A stretch of 64,000 nt of DNA from Thalassovita sp. (GTDB lineage Bacteria > Pseudomonadota > Alphaproteobacteria > Rhodobacterales > Rhodobacteraceae): positions 188,562-252,561 of the forward strand of contig JARGPB010000003.1 in NCBI GenBank assembly GCA_029212905.1. Direction: 5' to 3'. The notes beneath the pieces are model-generated. The model was given only the letters and a program-made list of their open reading frames with translations, was not told the DNA's origin and searched no databases. Numbering within the stretch: the stretch's first letter is position 1; every line of letters begins with the position of its first letter. Both the position numbers and the translations under genes were made by a program. Of the stretch, positions 25,091 through 34,225 are shown in pieces.

Positions 25091-26353
25091 TCAAAGGGCG
25101 CGCCAGCCGATGTCACGGCGGCAAAAGCCCTGAGGCCAGTCGATCTTATCAACCATGGCATAGGCGCGTTCGGCGGCTTCGCTTAGGGTGTCGCCGCGGG
25201 CGGTGATGTTCAGAACACGGCCCCCTGTGGCGATGATCTGACCGTCCTTTGCCGCGGTGCCCGCATGAAAGCACATCTCGAAGGCGGTTTCGGGCAGGGC
25301 GTCCAATCCATTGATCACGCTGCCTTTTTCATAGGCGCCGGGATAGCCGTCGGCGGCCATGACGACGGTCATCGCGTGATCATTGGCCCAGTTGACGGTG
25401 GTATCGGCCAGGCGGCCTTCGGCGCAGGCTTGCATCAGATCCAGCGCCTGAGCACCCAGACGCAGCATCAGGACCTGGCATTCTGGATCGCCAAAACGGC
25501 AGTTATATTCGACCAGACGGGGCTGGCCGTCCTTGATCATGAAACCGGCATAGAGCACGCCCTGATAGGGGGTGCCGCGATCGGCCATGACCTTCATGGT
25601 GGGGCGGATGATTTCGGCCATCGCCTTGGCGGCGATTTCGTCGGACAGGACGGGGGCCGGGGAATAGGCGCCCATGCCGCCGGTGTTCAGGCCGGTGTCG
25701 CCTTCGCCGACGCGTTTATGGTCCTGCGCGGTGCCGATGGGCAGGCAGTCCTCGCCATCGACGAGGATGAAATAGCTGGCCTCTTCGCCATCCATGAATT
25801 CCTCGATCACGACCTCGGCGCCAGCGGCCCCGAATTCGCCGCCGAACATGTCGTCAATCGCGGCCAGGGCGGTGTCCAGATCCATCGCGACGATCACGCC
25901 TTTGCCTGCGGCCAGGCCGTCGGCCTTGACCACGATGGGCGCGCCCTGTTCGCGGATATAGGCCTTGGCGGCGTCAGCATCGGTGAAATGCGCATAGCCG
26001 GCAGTGGGCGCGTTGGCGGCGTCGCAGACCTCTTTGGTGAAGGATTTGGAGGCCTCGAGTTTGGCGGCCTCCTTGGAGGGGCCAAAGACGCTGAAACCCG
26101 CATTGCGCAGGTCATCCGCAACACCAGCGGCCAGGGGGGCCTCGGGGCCGATGATGATGAAATCAATGGCGTGCTCTTCGGCGAACCCGATGACGGCGGC
26201 GCCGTTGTTGATGTCCAGGCTGGCGCAATCGGCAATCGCGGCAATGCCGGCATTTCCGGGGGCGACGATCAGCTTGTCACATTTGGGGTTCTGCATGACG
26301 GCCCATGCCAGCGCATGTTCACGCCCGCCGCTGCCCAGGATCAGGATATTCAT
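25091..26353 (-). CDS. purD: Phosphoribosylamine-glycine ligase
   Basis: A 420-residue ATP-grasp enzyme of purine synthesis that joins glycine to phosphoribosylamine. The N-terminus is MNILILGSGGREHALAWAV; ATP-binding and catalytic parts are seen in VKADGLAAGKGV, GVLYAGFM and EYNCRFGDPECQ. Full length. It is divergent from xseA, with only 73 bases between the two start codons. Confidence 0.94.
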   Translation of the reverse strand: MNILILGSGGREHALAWAVMQNPKCDKLIVAPGNAGIAAIADCASLDINNGAAVIGFAEEHAIDFIIIGPEAPLAAGVADDLRNAGFSVFGPSKEAAKLEASKSFTKEVCDAANAPTAGYAHFTDADAAKAYIREQGAPIVVKADGLAAGKGVIVAMDLDTALAAIDDMFGGEFGAAGAEVVIEEFMDGEEASYFILVDGEDCLPIGTAQDHKRVGEGDTGLNTGGMGAYSPAPVLSDEIAAKAMAEIIRPTMKVMADRGTPYQGVLYAGFMIKDGQPRLVEYNCRFGDPECQVLMLRLGAQALDLMQACAEGRLADTTVNWANDHAMTVVMAADGYPGAYEKGSVINGLDALPETAFEMCFHAGTAAKDGQIIATGGRVLNITARGDTLSEAAERAYAMVDKIDWPQGFCRRDIGWRAL

Positions 26354-26426
26354 GCTGTGTCTCCGCTTGGCCTATCGTTTGGGGCGTTCTAAGGTGGCTC
26401 GCGTATGGATACAAGTCAGGCCCCAC

Positions 26427-27971
26427 ATGTCAGAACTGTTTGATCAGCCCGCAGAGGGCGAGAACGCCCCCGAATTCAGCGTGTCCGAGATTTCGGGCGT
26501 GGTGAAACGCATGATCGAGGGGGAATTCTCGCATGTGCGCATCCGCGGCGAGGTGGGGCGCGTGTCGCTGCCGCGCTCAGGCCATGTGTATATGGATCTG
26601 AAGGATGACCGCGCGGTTCTGGCCGGGGTGATCTGGAAGGGCGTGGCCGCAAAGCTGACCACCCGCCCCGAAGAGGGCATGGAGGTGGTCGCAACCGGCC
26701 GTCTGACGACCTTTCCGGGGCAATCGAAATACCAGATGGTGATCGAGGATATCAAACCGGCGGGCATGGGCGCGCTGATGGCGATGCTGGAAAAACGCAA
26801 GGCTGCGCTGGCCGCAGAGGGGTTGTTCGATCCGGCGCGCAAGCAAGTGCTGCCCTATCTGCCCGAGGTGATCGGGGTGGTGACGTCGCCCTCGGGGGCG
26901 GTGATCCGGGATATTCTGCATCGGCTGCGGGACCGATTCCCGCGCAAGGTTCTGATCTGGCCGGTCGCCGTGCAGGGGGCCAAATGCGCGCCCGAAGTGG
27001 CCAATGCAATCCGCGGATTCAACGCGCTGACACCGGGCGGGGCGCTGCCACGGCCCGACCTGTTGATTGTTGCGCGGGGCGGTGGCTCGATCGAGGATCT
27101 GTGGGGCTTTAACGAGGAAATCGTCGCCCGTGCGGCGGCGGCGTCCGAGATTCCGTTGATTTCGGCCGTGGGGCACGAAACGGACACGACTTTGATCGAC
27201 TATGTGTCGGATATGCGAGCGCCCACGCCCACGGCGGCGGCGGAAATCGCGGTGCCGGTGCGGATGGAGCTGCTGGCCTGGCTGGATCAGCAAAACGCGC
27301 GGCTGACGCGGGCCCTGACCCAAGGTGTCGGGCAACGAGGTCAGCGGCTGCGGGATCTGTCGCGGGCTTTGCCACGGGCGGAAACGCTGCTGGATGGGCC
27401 GCGGCAACGGCTGGACACTTGGGGGGATCGACTGCCGCAGGCGCTGGATCGGTCCGTGCAGGTGCGCCGTGTGCGCCTGTCCGAGGTGGCGGGCGGGCTG
27501 CGTGTGTCTGCGCTGCGCAGCCGGATCGAGGCCGACAAACGCCATCTGAACAGTATCGCGCCGCGCGTGGATGCGGGGCTGCTGCGGGCGGTTGCGGTGA
27601 AACGGGAACTGCTGGACCGGCGGGCGGATCGCCTGAACGTTGCGCCGTTAGAGGCTGACATGAAACGGAAATCCGTGGATCTGGACCGGCTGTCCCAACG
27701 CCTGTCCGATGCGGGGCAGCGGCAGATCAACGGCTGGAGCGCGGATATCGAGCGGCTGGATCGGCTGCGCGAAACGCTGGGTTACAAGGAAACGCTGAAA
27801 CGCGGCTATGCGGTGGTGCGCGGCGACGGGGCGGTTGTGACCTCGAAAAAGGCGGCGGGTCAGGCGGCGGCGCTGGAGATCGAATTCAGCGACGGAAAGC
27901 TGGCGATCGGAGCGGCGCGACCGGCCCGGAAATCCGGCGCAAAACCACCCGAGCAAGGCAGCCTTTTCTAG
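26427..27971 (+). CDS. xseA: Exodeoxyribonuclease VII large subunit
   Basis: A 514-residue nuclease subunit that degrades single-stranded DNA. It has an N-terminal OB-fold (SVSEISGVVKRMIEGEF, SHVRIRGEVG), the catalytic core (LIVARGGGSIEDLWGFNEE; SAVGHETDTTLIDYVSDMRAPTPTAA), and a long helical coiled-coil region from about residue 290 on. ATG at 26427 starts the OB-fold; the open frame upstream to 26004 is a shadow of purD. The small subunit XseB is not next to it. The stop overlaps the convergent AlkB-like gene by 4 bases. Confidence 0.93.
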   Translation: MSELFDQPAEGENAPEFSVSEISGVVKRMIEGEFSHVRIRGEVGRVSLPRSGHVYMDLKDDRAVLAGVIWKGVAAKLTTRPEEGMEVVATGRLTTFPGQSKYQMVIEDIKPAGMGALMAMLEKRKAALAAEGLFDPARKQVLPYLPEVIGVVTSPSGAVIRDILHRLRDRFPRKVLIWPVAVQGAKCAPEVANAIRGFNALTPGGALPRPDLLIVARGGGSIEDLWGFNEEIVARAAAASEIPLISAVGHETDTTLIDYVSDMRAPTPTAAAEIAVPVRMELLAWLDQQNARLTRALTQGVGQRGQRLRDLSRALPRAETLLDGPRQRLDTWGDRLPQALDRSVQVRRVRLSEVAGGLRVSALRSRIEADKRHLNSIAPRVDAGLLRAVAVKRELLDRRADRLNVAPLEADMKRKSVDLDRLSQRLSDAGQRQINGWSADIERLDRLRETLGYKETLKRGYAVVRGDGAVVTSKKAAGQAAALEIEFSDGKLAIGAARPARKSGAKPPEQGSLF

Positions 27972-28990
27972 GTCTTAGCCAGAGCCTGTAGCCGGGGATC
28001 CATGACGCGGCGCCACAGCGGCGGAACCAGCGCGATCACCGCCATCACGGGCAGGGAATGCGGCAAAACGGGCATGGCAGGCGTCAGTTCGAGCGCGGGA
28101 TAATGGCGCGCGGGATACATGTGGTGGTCCGAATGGCGCGGCGCGTTCAGCATCATCGCAGAGGAAAACACATGCGGGCTGTTCCAGGAATGCGCGGCGG
28201 AAACGGGGGCGTATTTGCCACTGTCCAGCCGGGCGCGACGCAGCCCGTAATGTTGGACATAATCGGCCAGAAGGACCTGGATTTGCGCATAGATGACGAT
28301 GATCACAAGCGTTAAGATCCCGGTCATATTTGCTAAGGTAAAGGATAAGGTAAAGGCTGTAATGGCCCATAATAAATAGATAATATACGGATTCAGCTTT
28401 TGGGTTTTTCGGTTGTTTTTTGCCCTGAGCGCACGCTCGGCCGCGAGGCCCGCACGGAATGACCCGATCCAGGCGCGCGGGGCGAAGCGCCAGAACCCGA
28501 CGCCTTTGGGGGCGGAATTTGGGTCTTGGTCAGTGGCGACATGGACGTGATGCACCAGCCGATGCGCCGAGGCATGGTGCCCCATCAAAAGCGTCGCGTA
28601 GCTCATGACCCCAAGGGCGCGCAGGGCGCGGGCGGGACGGTGGATCAGCTCGTGCGCGTTGGGATGGGTGATCTGGCCGAAAAACAGCGCGGCACCCAGG
28701 ATCAGGCCAACACGGTCGGTACCGGATAGCGGGCCGTGGCCCCCGACGGCCCAGATCACCAGCCCCAGCGTGGGCAGGTGCAGCACGGCCAACGTGACCG
28801 AGAGCGCATCGCCGGCCGGGAACTCGGCCCCTGGTTCACGACGCGCGGCGTCGCCCTGCACCAGCCGATCCATCGCGGCACAGAGCACTGTGATAAAGGC
28901 CAGCGCGGCCCAGACCCACAGACCGCCCCACAGGGCCGCCCCGCAGATCAGGGCCGCGGGGATCAGCGTCGCCAGAGTAAAAAGAACCAT
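27968..28990 (-). CDS. AlkB-like membrane diiron hydroxylase
   Basis: A 340-residue integral membrane protein of the alkane 1-monooxygenase/fatty-acid hydroxylase family, with about six helices. All histidine clusters expected to bind the two irons are visible: HPNAHELIHR, HHASAHRLVHHVHV, and NAPRHSDHHMYP, plus YVQHYG. It is likely to hydroxylate long alkyl chains; the substrate is unknown. ATG 28990 is preferred to the upstream TTG at 29008. About 100 bases around 28318-28420 are AT-rich with unusual codons compared with the rest. Confidence 0.88.
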   Translation of the reverse strand: MVLFTLATLIPAALICGAALWGGLWVWAALAFITVLCAAMDRLVQGDAARREPGAEFPAGDALSVTLAVLHLPTLGLVIWAVGGHGPLSGTDRVGLILGAALFFGQITHPNAHELIHRPARALRALGVMSYATLLMGHHASAHRLVHHVHVATDQDPNSAPKGVGFWRFAPRAWIGSFRAGLAAERALRAKNNRKTQKLNPYIIYLLWAITAFTLSFTLANMTGILTLVIIVIYAQIQVLLADYVQHYGLRRARLDSGKYAPVSAAHSWNSPHVFSSAMMLNAPRHSDHHMYPARHYPALELTPAMPVLPHSLPVMAVIALVPPLWRRVMDPRLQALAKT

Positions 28991-29136
28991 CGGATTCCCG
29001 TGCTCCAAAGGGGTTTGGGCGCATGTTACGGTGGCGAGGAGTGAGGCGGAAGGCGGGGTAGTGAAATGTTGTGTTTGTGTCTGGAAGGGCGTGTTTTAGG
29101 TGGTGAGTCGGGTCATTATGATCTCTTTTGGATAAG

Positions 29137-29532
29137 TCAAACGCCGACGTCAGGCCCCAGGCACATCATGGGTTCGTCGCTTTGACGGGTCTCGTAGAGC
29201 ATGGCTCTGGTTGGGTCATTTTCGAACTGAGCGACCAGACCGTCGGGGCCGTCATAGAAGGTCCAGCATTGCGGATCCGTGGAGTCCTCGTAGATGAAAC
29301 AGATCTGATCGGCCTGTTCATACCACAGCCCATCCTTGCAGTGCCCATCCAGAAAGGACCAGCGAACGCGCCTGTCTGGCAGGTATTCCTCGCCGCCGTA
29401 ATCGCGGCCGTTTTCGGCGTAATAGAAGGTCTTGCCCTGGGTATAGGCATCGAATTCTGCGCCGGTCATCGGGGTTTCAGCAGCCATGGCGGCGGGGGCG
29501 GCGATCAGCAGGGCAAAGAGCACATGTTTCAT
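29137..29532 (-). CDS. Secreted hypothetical protein
   Basis: A 131-residue exported protein with signal peptide MKHVLFALLIAAPAAMA and a mature part of about 114 residues rich in Tyr, Asp and Glu, with four cysteines. The sequence YYAENGRDYGGEEYLPDRRVRWSFL is reminiscent of small Rhodobacteraceae periplasmic proteins of unknown role. ATG at 29532 gives a clean signal peptide; MQAGP upstream is not needed. Function unknown. Confidence 0.75.
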   Translation of the reverse strand: MKHVLFALLIAAPAAMAAETPMTGAEFDAYTQGKTFYYAENGRDYGGEEYLPDRRVRWSFLDGHCKDGLWYEQADQICFIYEDSTDPQCWTFYDGPDGLVAQFENDPTRAMLYETRQSDEPMMCLGPDVGV

Positions 29533-29650
29533 GGGGCCAGCCTGCAACAGGAACGGCTTGCCTCCAAGTCACATTTGCGCGGGAGGCGGTTTTTGGTGGT
29601 TTTACGCGGGTCCGGGGCTAGGCTGCGGGCAAAACACGGGAGGACGCGGA

Positions 29651-30280
29651 ATGATCTTGATCGCAGTGGGGGCCGTTTTGGCACTGGTATACGGGGCGGT
29701 GTATTGCTGGCGCGAAGAAAGCTGGCTGCGGAGCGCCGTCAAAACCGCAAGCGTGGTGCTGCCGGCGGTGGCGCTGACGGGGATGGGGCTGCCGGTGCTG
29801 GCATTGGCGGGGCTGTGGGCCTGCGTGCTGGGGGATTTCCTGCTGTCGCGCCCCGGAGAGACGATCCTGAAGGCAGGTATCGGGGCCTTCGCGCTGGGGC
29901 ATATCCTGTATATCCTGGCCTTTGTGACGGTGTTCCCGCTGGACGCGCCGGATGGGTTGTTTTGGGGCGTGACGGTCGCGCTGTTGGGGCTTGGTGTTTC
30001 GACCGAGGTCTGGCTGTCACCGAAAACCGGCGCGCTGCGACCGGTCGTGCGGGGCTATGTGGTGCTGATTCTGTTGATGGGGGTCTGCGCGGCGCTGCCG
30101 GGGGTGCCGCGGGCCTATTTGCTGACGGGCGCGCTGTGTTTCATCGGGTCGGACCTGATCTTGTCGACGCAGTTGTTCCTGGGAAAGGGCGGGCGCGTGT
30201 CATCCTATGCGGTGTGGGGGCTGTATTGGGCGGCACAGGCGCTGATCATGGTCGGGTTCTGGCGGTTCGTGGGGGTCTGA
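29651..30280 (+). CDS. Lysoplasmalogenase-like (YhhN family) membrane protein
   Basis: A 209-residue protein with eight predicted membrane helices and the YhhN/TMEM86 signature (LGDFLLSRPGE, GSDLILSTQLF). Members hydrolyse the vinyl-ether bond of lysoplasmalogens; whether this bacterium makes them is unknown, so the substrate is uncertain. ATG at 29651 starts the first helix; the open frame upstream is not protein-like. ftsY follows 58 bases later on the same strand. Confidence 0.8.
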   Translation: MILIAVGAVLALVYGAVYCWREESWLRSAVKTASVVLPAVALTGMGLPVLALAGLWACVLGDFLLSRPGETILKAGIGAFALGHILYILAFVTVFPLDAPDGLFWGVTVALLGLGVSTEVWLSPKTGALRPVVRGYVVLILLMGVCAALPGVPRAYLLTGALCFIGSDLILSTQLFLGKGGRVSSYAVWGLYWAAQALIMVGFWRFVGV

Positions 30281-30338
30281 GGGGTTCCATTACGGGGCCG
30301 GAATGGATAGTTGGGATGAAACACGCCCGGAGGCCCGT

Positions 30339-31484
30339 ATGTCATTTTTCGGCAAGCTGAAACAACGCCTGACTCGCTCGTCCTCGAAGTTGGAGGAGGG
30401 GCTGGAGTCGATTGTCGAAGACGGCGGCGTTGCAGAGGATAGCGGCGCAGAGCAAACACCGGCCGAGCCAGAGCCCGTTTCCAAACCAGAGCCCGTTGCG
30501 GACCCGCAGGTTGCGGCTGATCCTGATCCTGATCCTGTTCCGGCGCCGAAACCTGCGCCTGTGCCCGATCCGGCGCCTGTGCCCGAAGCTGCGGCAAAAC
30601 CCGGCATTCTGGGCCGTCTTATGGGCCGGTCCGAAGACAAGCCTGTCGTGCGGCGCGTGCTGGATGACGACATGCTGGAACAGCTCGAAGAGCTGCTGAT
30701 CGCCTCGGATATGGGGGTGGATACGGCGCTGCGGGTGACGGCCAATATCGCCGAAGGCCGGTTCGGCAAGAAGCTGTCGACCCAGGAAATCAAGCGCCTG
30801 CTGGCGGATGAAATCGCCCGGATCATGGAGGATGTGGCCAAGCCGATGCCGCTGTATCCGCGCAAGCCTCAGGTCGTGCTGGTGGTGGGCGTCAACGGAT
30901 CCGGCAAAACCACGACGATCGGCAAATTGGCCAGCCAGTTCAAAGGCGCAGGCAAAAAGGTGGTGATCGCGGCGGGCGACACGTTCCGCGCCGCAGCCGT
31001 GGAGCAATTGCAGGTCTGGGGCGAGCGCGCAGGCGTGCCCGTCCTGACCGCCCCCGAAGGATCAGATCCCGCCAGCCTGGCGTTCGATGCAATGACCAAA
31101 GCTGAGGCCGAGGGCGCGGATCTGCTGATGATCGACACGGCGGGGCGGCTGCAAAACCGCGCCGACCTGATGGAGGAGCTGGCGAAAATCGTCCGGGTCA
31201 TCCGCAAAAAGGACGAAACCGCGCCGCATAACACTTTGCTTGTGCTTGACGCGACAACCGGGCAGAACGCGCTGAGCCAGGTCGAGACCTTCCAGAAATT
31301 GGCGGATGTTTCGGGGCTGGTAATGACGAAACTGGACGGAACCGCCAAGGGCGGGGTGCTGGTGGCACTGGCGGATAAATTCGGCCTGCCCATTCACGCC
31401 ATCGGCGTGGGCGAGCAGATCGACGATCTTGCGCCTTTCGACCCCGAAGAATTTGCGAAGGCGCTGACAGGTCTTGATGCTTGA
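30339..31484 (+). CDS. ftsY: Signal recognition particle receptor FtsY
   Basis: A 381-residue GTPase that docks SRP-ribosome complexes to the membrane. The N-terminal A domain is acidic and Pro-rich with a short DPDPDP and KPAPVPDPAPVP repeat. The N and G domains follow with G1 VGVNGSGKTTTIGKLA, DTFRAAA, the G3 motif DTAGR and G4 TKLDGTAKGG. ATG at 30339 has a GGAGG site eight bases upstream; an earlier in-frame start at 30303 does not. The next gene begins 8 bases before its stop. Confidence 0.94.
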   Translation: MSFFGKLKQRLTRSSSKLEEGLESIVEDGGVAEDSGAEQTPAEPEPVSKPEPVADPQVAADPDPDPVPAPKPAPVPDPAPVPEAAAKPGILGRLMGRSEDKPVVRRVLDDDMLEQLEELLIASDMGVDTALRVTANIAEGRFGKKLSTQEIKRLLADEIARIMEDVAKPMPLYPRKPQVVLVVGVNGSGKTTTIGKLASQFKGAGKKVVIAAGDTFRAAAVEQLQVWGERAGVPVLTAPEGSDPASLAFDAMTKAEAEGADLLMIDTAGRLQNRADLMEELAKIVRVIRKKDETAPHNTLLVLDATTGQNALSQVETFQKLADVSGLVMTKLDGTAKGGVLVALADKFGLPIHAIGVGEQIDDLAPFDPEEFAKALTGLDA

Positions 31485-31911
31485 GATCCACGAAACCCTA
31501 AAAACCCAGGCAGATTGGGAAGGCAGCAGTCTTTTCAATGACATGGACGATCTGATGCAATGGGCGCGGATCGACCACGACTGGGACGAGGACGGCTGGC
31601 CGGACGGTCGGGTTGTCTGTGCCGAATGCGTTCTGACCGACGGCGAGGACGTGGTGGGCATGGGCCGGGTGATCTGGGATTCGCATGTCGAAGACAGCCC
31701 GCCGCGCATTGCGCATCTGTGTCTGACCCCGGCGCAACGGACGGATTTCGTGATCGAGAGCCTCGAATCGGTGCTGGTGGAATCTTACGCCCAGGAACCC
31801 ATCGGCGGAGAATTGGTGCGCCTGCACAGCGGCCGCGACCTGGACCTGACCGAGCGCGCTCGGACTCATCTGGCGGGGTTGCCCGGCCATGTTGACCCCC
31901 GAATGATATGA
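31477..31911 (+). CDS. Hypothetical acidic protein downstream of ftsY
   Basis: A 144-residue soluble acidic protein with a conserved-looking core (FNDMDDLMQWARIDHDWDED, VVCAECVLTDGEDVVGMGRV). No domain recognised. It overlaps ftsY by 8 bases at its start (ATG 31477) and overlaps the next gene, a DMT transporter, by 4 bases, so it is one of a tightly coupled string. Function unknown. Confidence 0.7.
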   Translation: MLEIHETLKTQADWEGSSLFNDMDDLMQWARIDHDWDEDGWPDGRVVCAECVLTDGEDVVGMGRVIWDSHVEDSPPRIAHLCLTPAQRTDFVIESLESVLVESYAQEPIGGELVRLHSGRDLDLTERARTHLAGLPGHVDPRMI

Positions 31912-32810
31912 GCGCCTGGCTCGTCACGCTGGAAGGCACAGAGGCGGGCCATAATCTGGCGCTGGCACTGGCGTTGTTGGCGGCCTTCTTGCACGCTATT
32001 TTCGGCGCGATCCAGAAGGGCCGGCATGATCCGTGGCTGTCGCGGGGATCCATTGATTTCTGGTATGCCATGATGGCGGCGCCGCTGGCGCTGTTCGTAT
32101 TCCCCTGGCCCGAGCCGCATATGTGGCCGATCTTTGCCACCGTCTGGGTGATCCACACGGTCTATAAGGTGCTACAGGCGATGGCCTATACGCGCGGGTC
32201 CTATACGGTGGTGTATCCGGTGGTGCGCGGGACGGGGCCGTTTTTCACAGTGATCGGCGCCTATCTGCTGTTCGGCGAGGTGTTTACGCTGGTGCAATGG
32301 CTGGGCGTGGGTGTCCTGCTGGCGGGGATTTTCGGGCTGGCGCTGTATAACTATCTGAAACTCGACGGAAATCGCGGCATGATGGGCGCCGCGCTGGGGC
32401 TGGCGGTGCTGACGGGCTGTCTGGTCGCGATGTATACGACCTATGACGCCTATGGCATCCGCGCGACCGAAGACCCATTTACGTTTCTGGCGTGGTTCTT
32501 TTTGATCGACGGGCTGTTCATGCCGGTGGTCGCGGGGCTGCGCTGGCGGTCGATGGAGACCCGGCCCGCGCTGCCGCCCCTGATGGTGCGGGGCGTGGTG
32601 GGCGCGCTGGTTGCGTTCTTTAGCTTTGGGTCGATCATGCTGGCGACACGGCTGGACAAGGTGGGCGAGGCGGCGGTTCTGCGCGAGACCTCGACCGTGT
32701 TCGCGGCGGTGATTGGCTGGCTGTTCCTGAAAGAAACCGTAGGCCCGCGCAGGGCAGGGCTGATGGCCCTGATCGCCGTGGGCGCAGTGATTGTAGAGAT
32801 GGGAGGCTGA
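31908..32810 (+). CDS. EamA/DMT-family transporter
   Basis: A 300-residue protein with about ten membrane helices in two halves; the segment YTVVYPVVRGTGPFFTVIGAYLL is the usual EamA substrate-domain region, and the C-terminus repeats it near RETSTVFAAVIGWLFLKE. The substrate is unknown. It starts at the ATGA overlap with the upstream gene, and the septation protein gene follows 3 bases after its stop, so these are in one operon. Confidence 0.88.
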   Translation: MSAWLVTLEGTEAGHNLALALALLAAFLHAIFGAIQKGRHDPWLSRGSIDFWYAMMAAPLALFVFPWPEPHMWPIFATVWVIHTVYKVLQAMAYTRGSYTVVYPVVRGTGPFFTVIGAYLLFGEVFTLVQWLGVGVLLAGIFGLALYNYLKLDGNRGMMGAALGLAVLTGCLVAMYTTYDAYGIRATEDPFTFLAWFFLIDGLFMPVVAGLRWRSMETRPALPPLMVRGVVGALVAFFSFGSIMLATRLDKVGEAAVLRETSTVFAAVIGWLFLKETVGPRRAGLMALIAVGAVIVEMGG

Positions 32811-32813
32811 GAC

Positions 32814-33422
32814 GTGGCCGAAAACAAGATCAACCCGATGCTGAAAACCGCGCTAGAGCTGGGCCCGGTGGTGATATTCTTTGCCGCTTATGTCTGGCTG
32901 AAGGATCGTGTTTTCACGATTGGCGGCACGGAATACGAGGGGTTCATTCTGGTCACGGCCGGGTTCATTCCGCTGATGCTGCTGTCCACGGGGCTGTTGT
33001 GGAAACTGACGGGACATGTGTCCAAGATGCAGGTCGTGACCCTGGTGCTGGTGGTGATCTTTGGCGGGCTGTCGGTCTGGCTGAATGATGACCGGTTCTT
33101 TAAGATGAAACCGACGCTGATTTACCTGCTGTTTGGCGGGGCTTTGGGGGTCGGGCTGTTGCGCGGCGAGAGCTATCTGCAATCGGTGATGGAGGCGGCC
33201 TTGCCGTTGACACAAGAGGGCTGGATGGTGCTGACCAAGCGCCTGTGCGGGTTCTTTTTCGGGCTGGCGGTGCTGAACGAGCTGATCTGGCGGACGCAGA
33301 GCACGGATACCTGGGTCTATTTCAAGACCTTTGGGCTGACCGCGGCGATTTTCCTGTTCTTCGTGACGCAGAATTCCGTGTTCAAGAAATACGCGATTGA
33401 AGAGGACAGCTCTGACGGGTGA
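32814..33422 (+). CDS. ispZ: Septation protein IspZ/YciB family
   Basis: A 202-residue inner membrane protein with about five helices: INPMLKTALELGPVVIFFAA at the start, and LTKRLCGFFFGLAVLNELIWR near the C-terminus. YciB/IspZ proteins affect cell division and cell-envelope integrity. It begins at GTG 32814 (AACGTGG context, GAGAC upstream), with no good ATG near it. It ends just before repeat copy 4. Confidence 0.88.
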   Translation: MAENKINPMLKTALELGPVVIFFAAYVWLKDRVFTIGGTEYEGFILVTAGFIPLMLLSTGLLWKLTGHVSKMQVVTLVLVVIFGGLSVWLNDDRFFKMKPTLIYLLFGGALGVGLLRGESYLQSVMEAALPLTQEGWMVLTKRLCGFFFGLAVLNELIWRTQSTDTWVYFKTFGLTAAIFLFFVTQNSVFKKYAIEEDSSDG

Positions 33423-33437
33423 GCCCGGAGGAGAGCG

Positions 33438-33458
33438 CCGGGGGCTGACTGCCCCCGG
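33438..33458 (+). terminator. Perfect 8-bp G/C hairpin downstream of ispZ
   Basis: CCGGGGGC (33438-33445), loop TGACT, GCCCCCGG (33451-33458), 16 bases after the stop, followed by ACCCCCGTGAGTATTTT. It is linked to repeat copy 4. Confidence 0.6.
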
Positions 33459-33466
33459 ACCCCCGT

Positions 33467-33487
33467 GAGTATTTTCGGCAAGATGAA
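33467..33487 (+). repeat. Intergenic repeat element, copy 4
   Basis: GAGTATTTT then CGGCAAGATGAA; one base differs from copies 1-3. It sits nine bases after a perfect hairpin, between the ends of ispZ and the GST gene. Confidence 0.75.
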
Positions 33488-33492
33488 AGGGG

Positions 33493-34200
33493 TTAGCCCT
33501 TTTGGCCGAAGAGGACCTTGTGGGTGGATTGGTTCAGGGCGGCGTTGTTGCGTTGTTCGGACGCGAGGGCGCGGCCGGTCTGAACGGCGGGGCGGGCGGC
33601 GAGTTCGTCCAGCCAGCGTTTGAGATTGGGTTTGTCGTCCAGCGTTTGTTGTTGGCCTTCCCACAGGGACGCCCAGGGCCAGATCGCCATATCCGCAATC
33701 GAGTAGAAATCCCCAGCGACGTATTGATGTTGGCCCAATTGAGTGTCGAGCACGCGGTAGAGGCGTGAGACCTCGTTGCGGTAGCGGTCCTGGGCATAGG
33801 GCAGATCCTGGGGCGGATCCATTGCGGGGGCGTATTTCAGGAAGTGATGCGCCTGACCCGCCATCGGGCCGACGCCGCCCATTTGCCACATCAGCCATTG
33901 ATCCACCGCGATGCGGTCGCGTTGCGTGGGGCCGCAGAACTGGCCGGTTTTGCGGGCCAGATATTGCAGGATCGCGCCGGATTCGAAGATCGAGATCGGG
34001 GCGCCGTCGGGGCCGTCGTGATCCACGATCGCGGGCATCCGATTGTTGGGCGACAGTTTCAGAAACTCGGGCGCGAACTGATCCCCCGCGCCGATGTTTA
34101 CCAGATGGGTGGTGTAGGGCAGGCCCATTTCCTCGAGTGCGATGGAGATTTTCCATCCGTTGGGGGTGGGCCAGTAATACAGGTCGATTGGCTGTGTCAT
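33493..34200 (-). CDS. Glutathione S-transferase, Nu-class (YfcG-like)
   Basis: A 235-residue GST. The thioredoxin-fold N-terminus has PTPNGWKISIALEEMGLPY, and the cis-Pro and following segment (NNRMPAIVDHDGPDGAPISIFESGAIL) bind glutathione. The C-terminal helical domain has MWQMGGVGPMAGQAHHF. This resembles the disulfide-bond oxidoreductase YfcG type. ATG at 34200 fits the family; upstream extension to 34383 does not. It probably reduces disulfides or organic peroxides. Confidence 0.88.
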   Translation of the reverse strand: MTQPIDLYYWPTPNGWKISIALEEMGLPYTTHLVNIGAGDQFAPEFLKLSPNNRMPAIVDHDGPDGAPISIFESGAILQYLARKTGQFCGPTQRDRIAVDQWLMWQMGGVGPMAGQAHHFLKYAPAMDPPQDLPYAQDRYRNEVSRLYRVLDTQLGQHQYVAGDFYSIADMAIWPWASLWEGQQQTLDDKPNLKRWLDELAARPAVQTGRALASEQRNNAALNQSTHKVLFGQKG

Positions 34201-34225
34201 GTTCGCTCCGCTTCTTTGATTGCGG

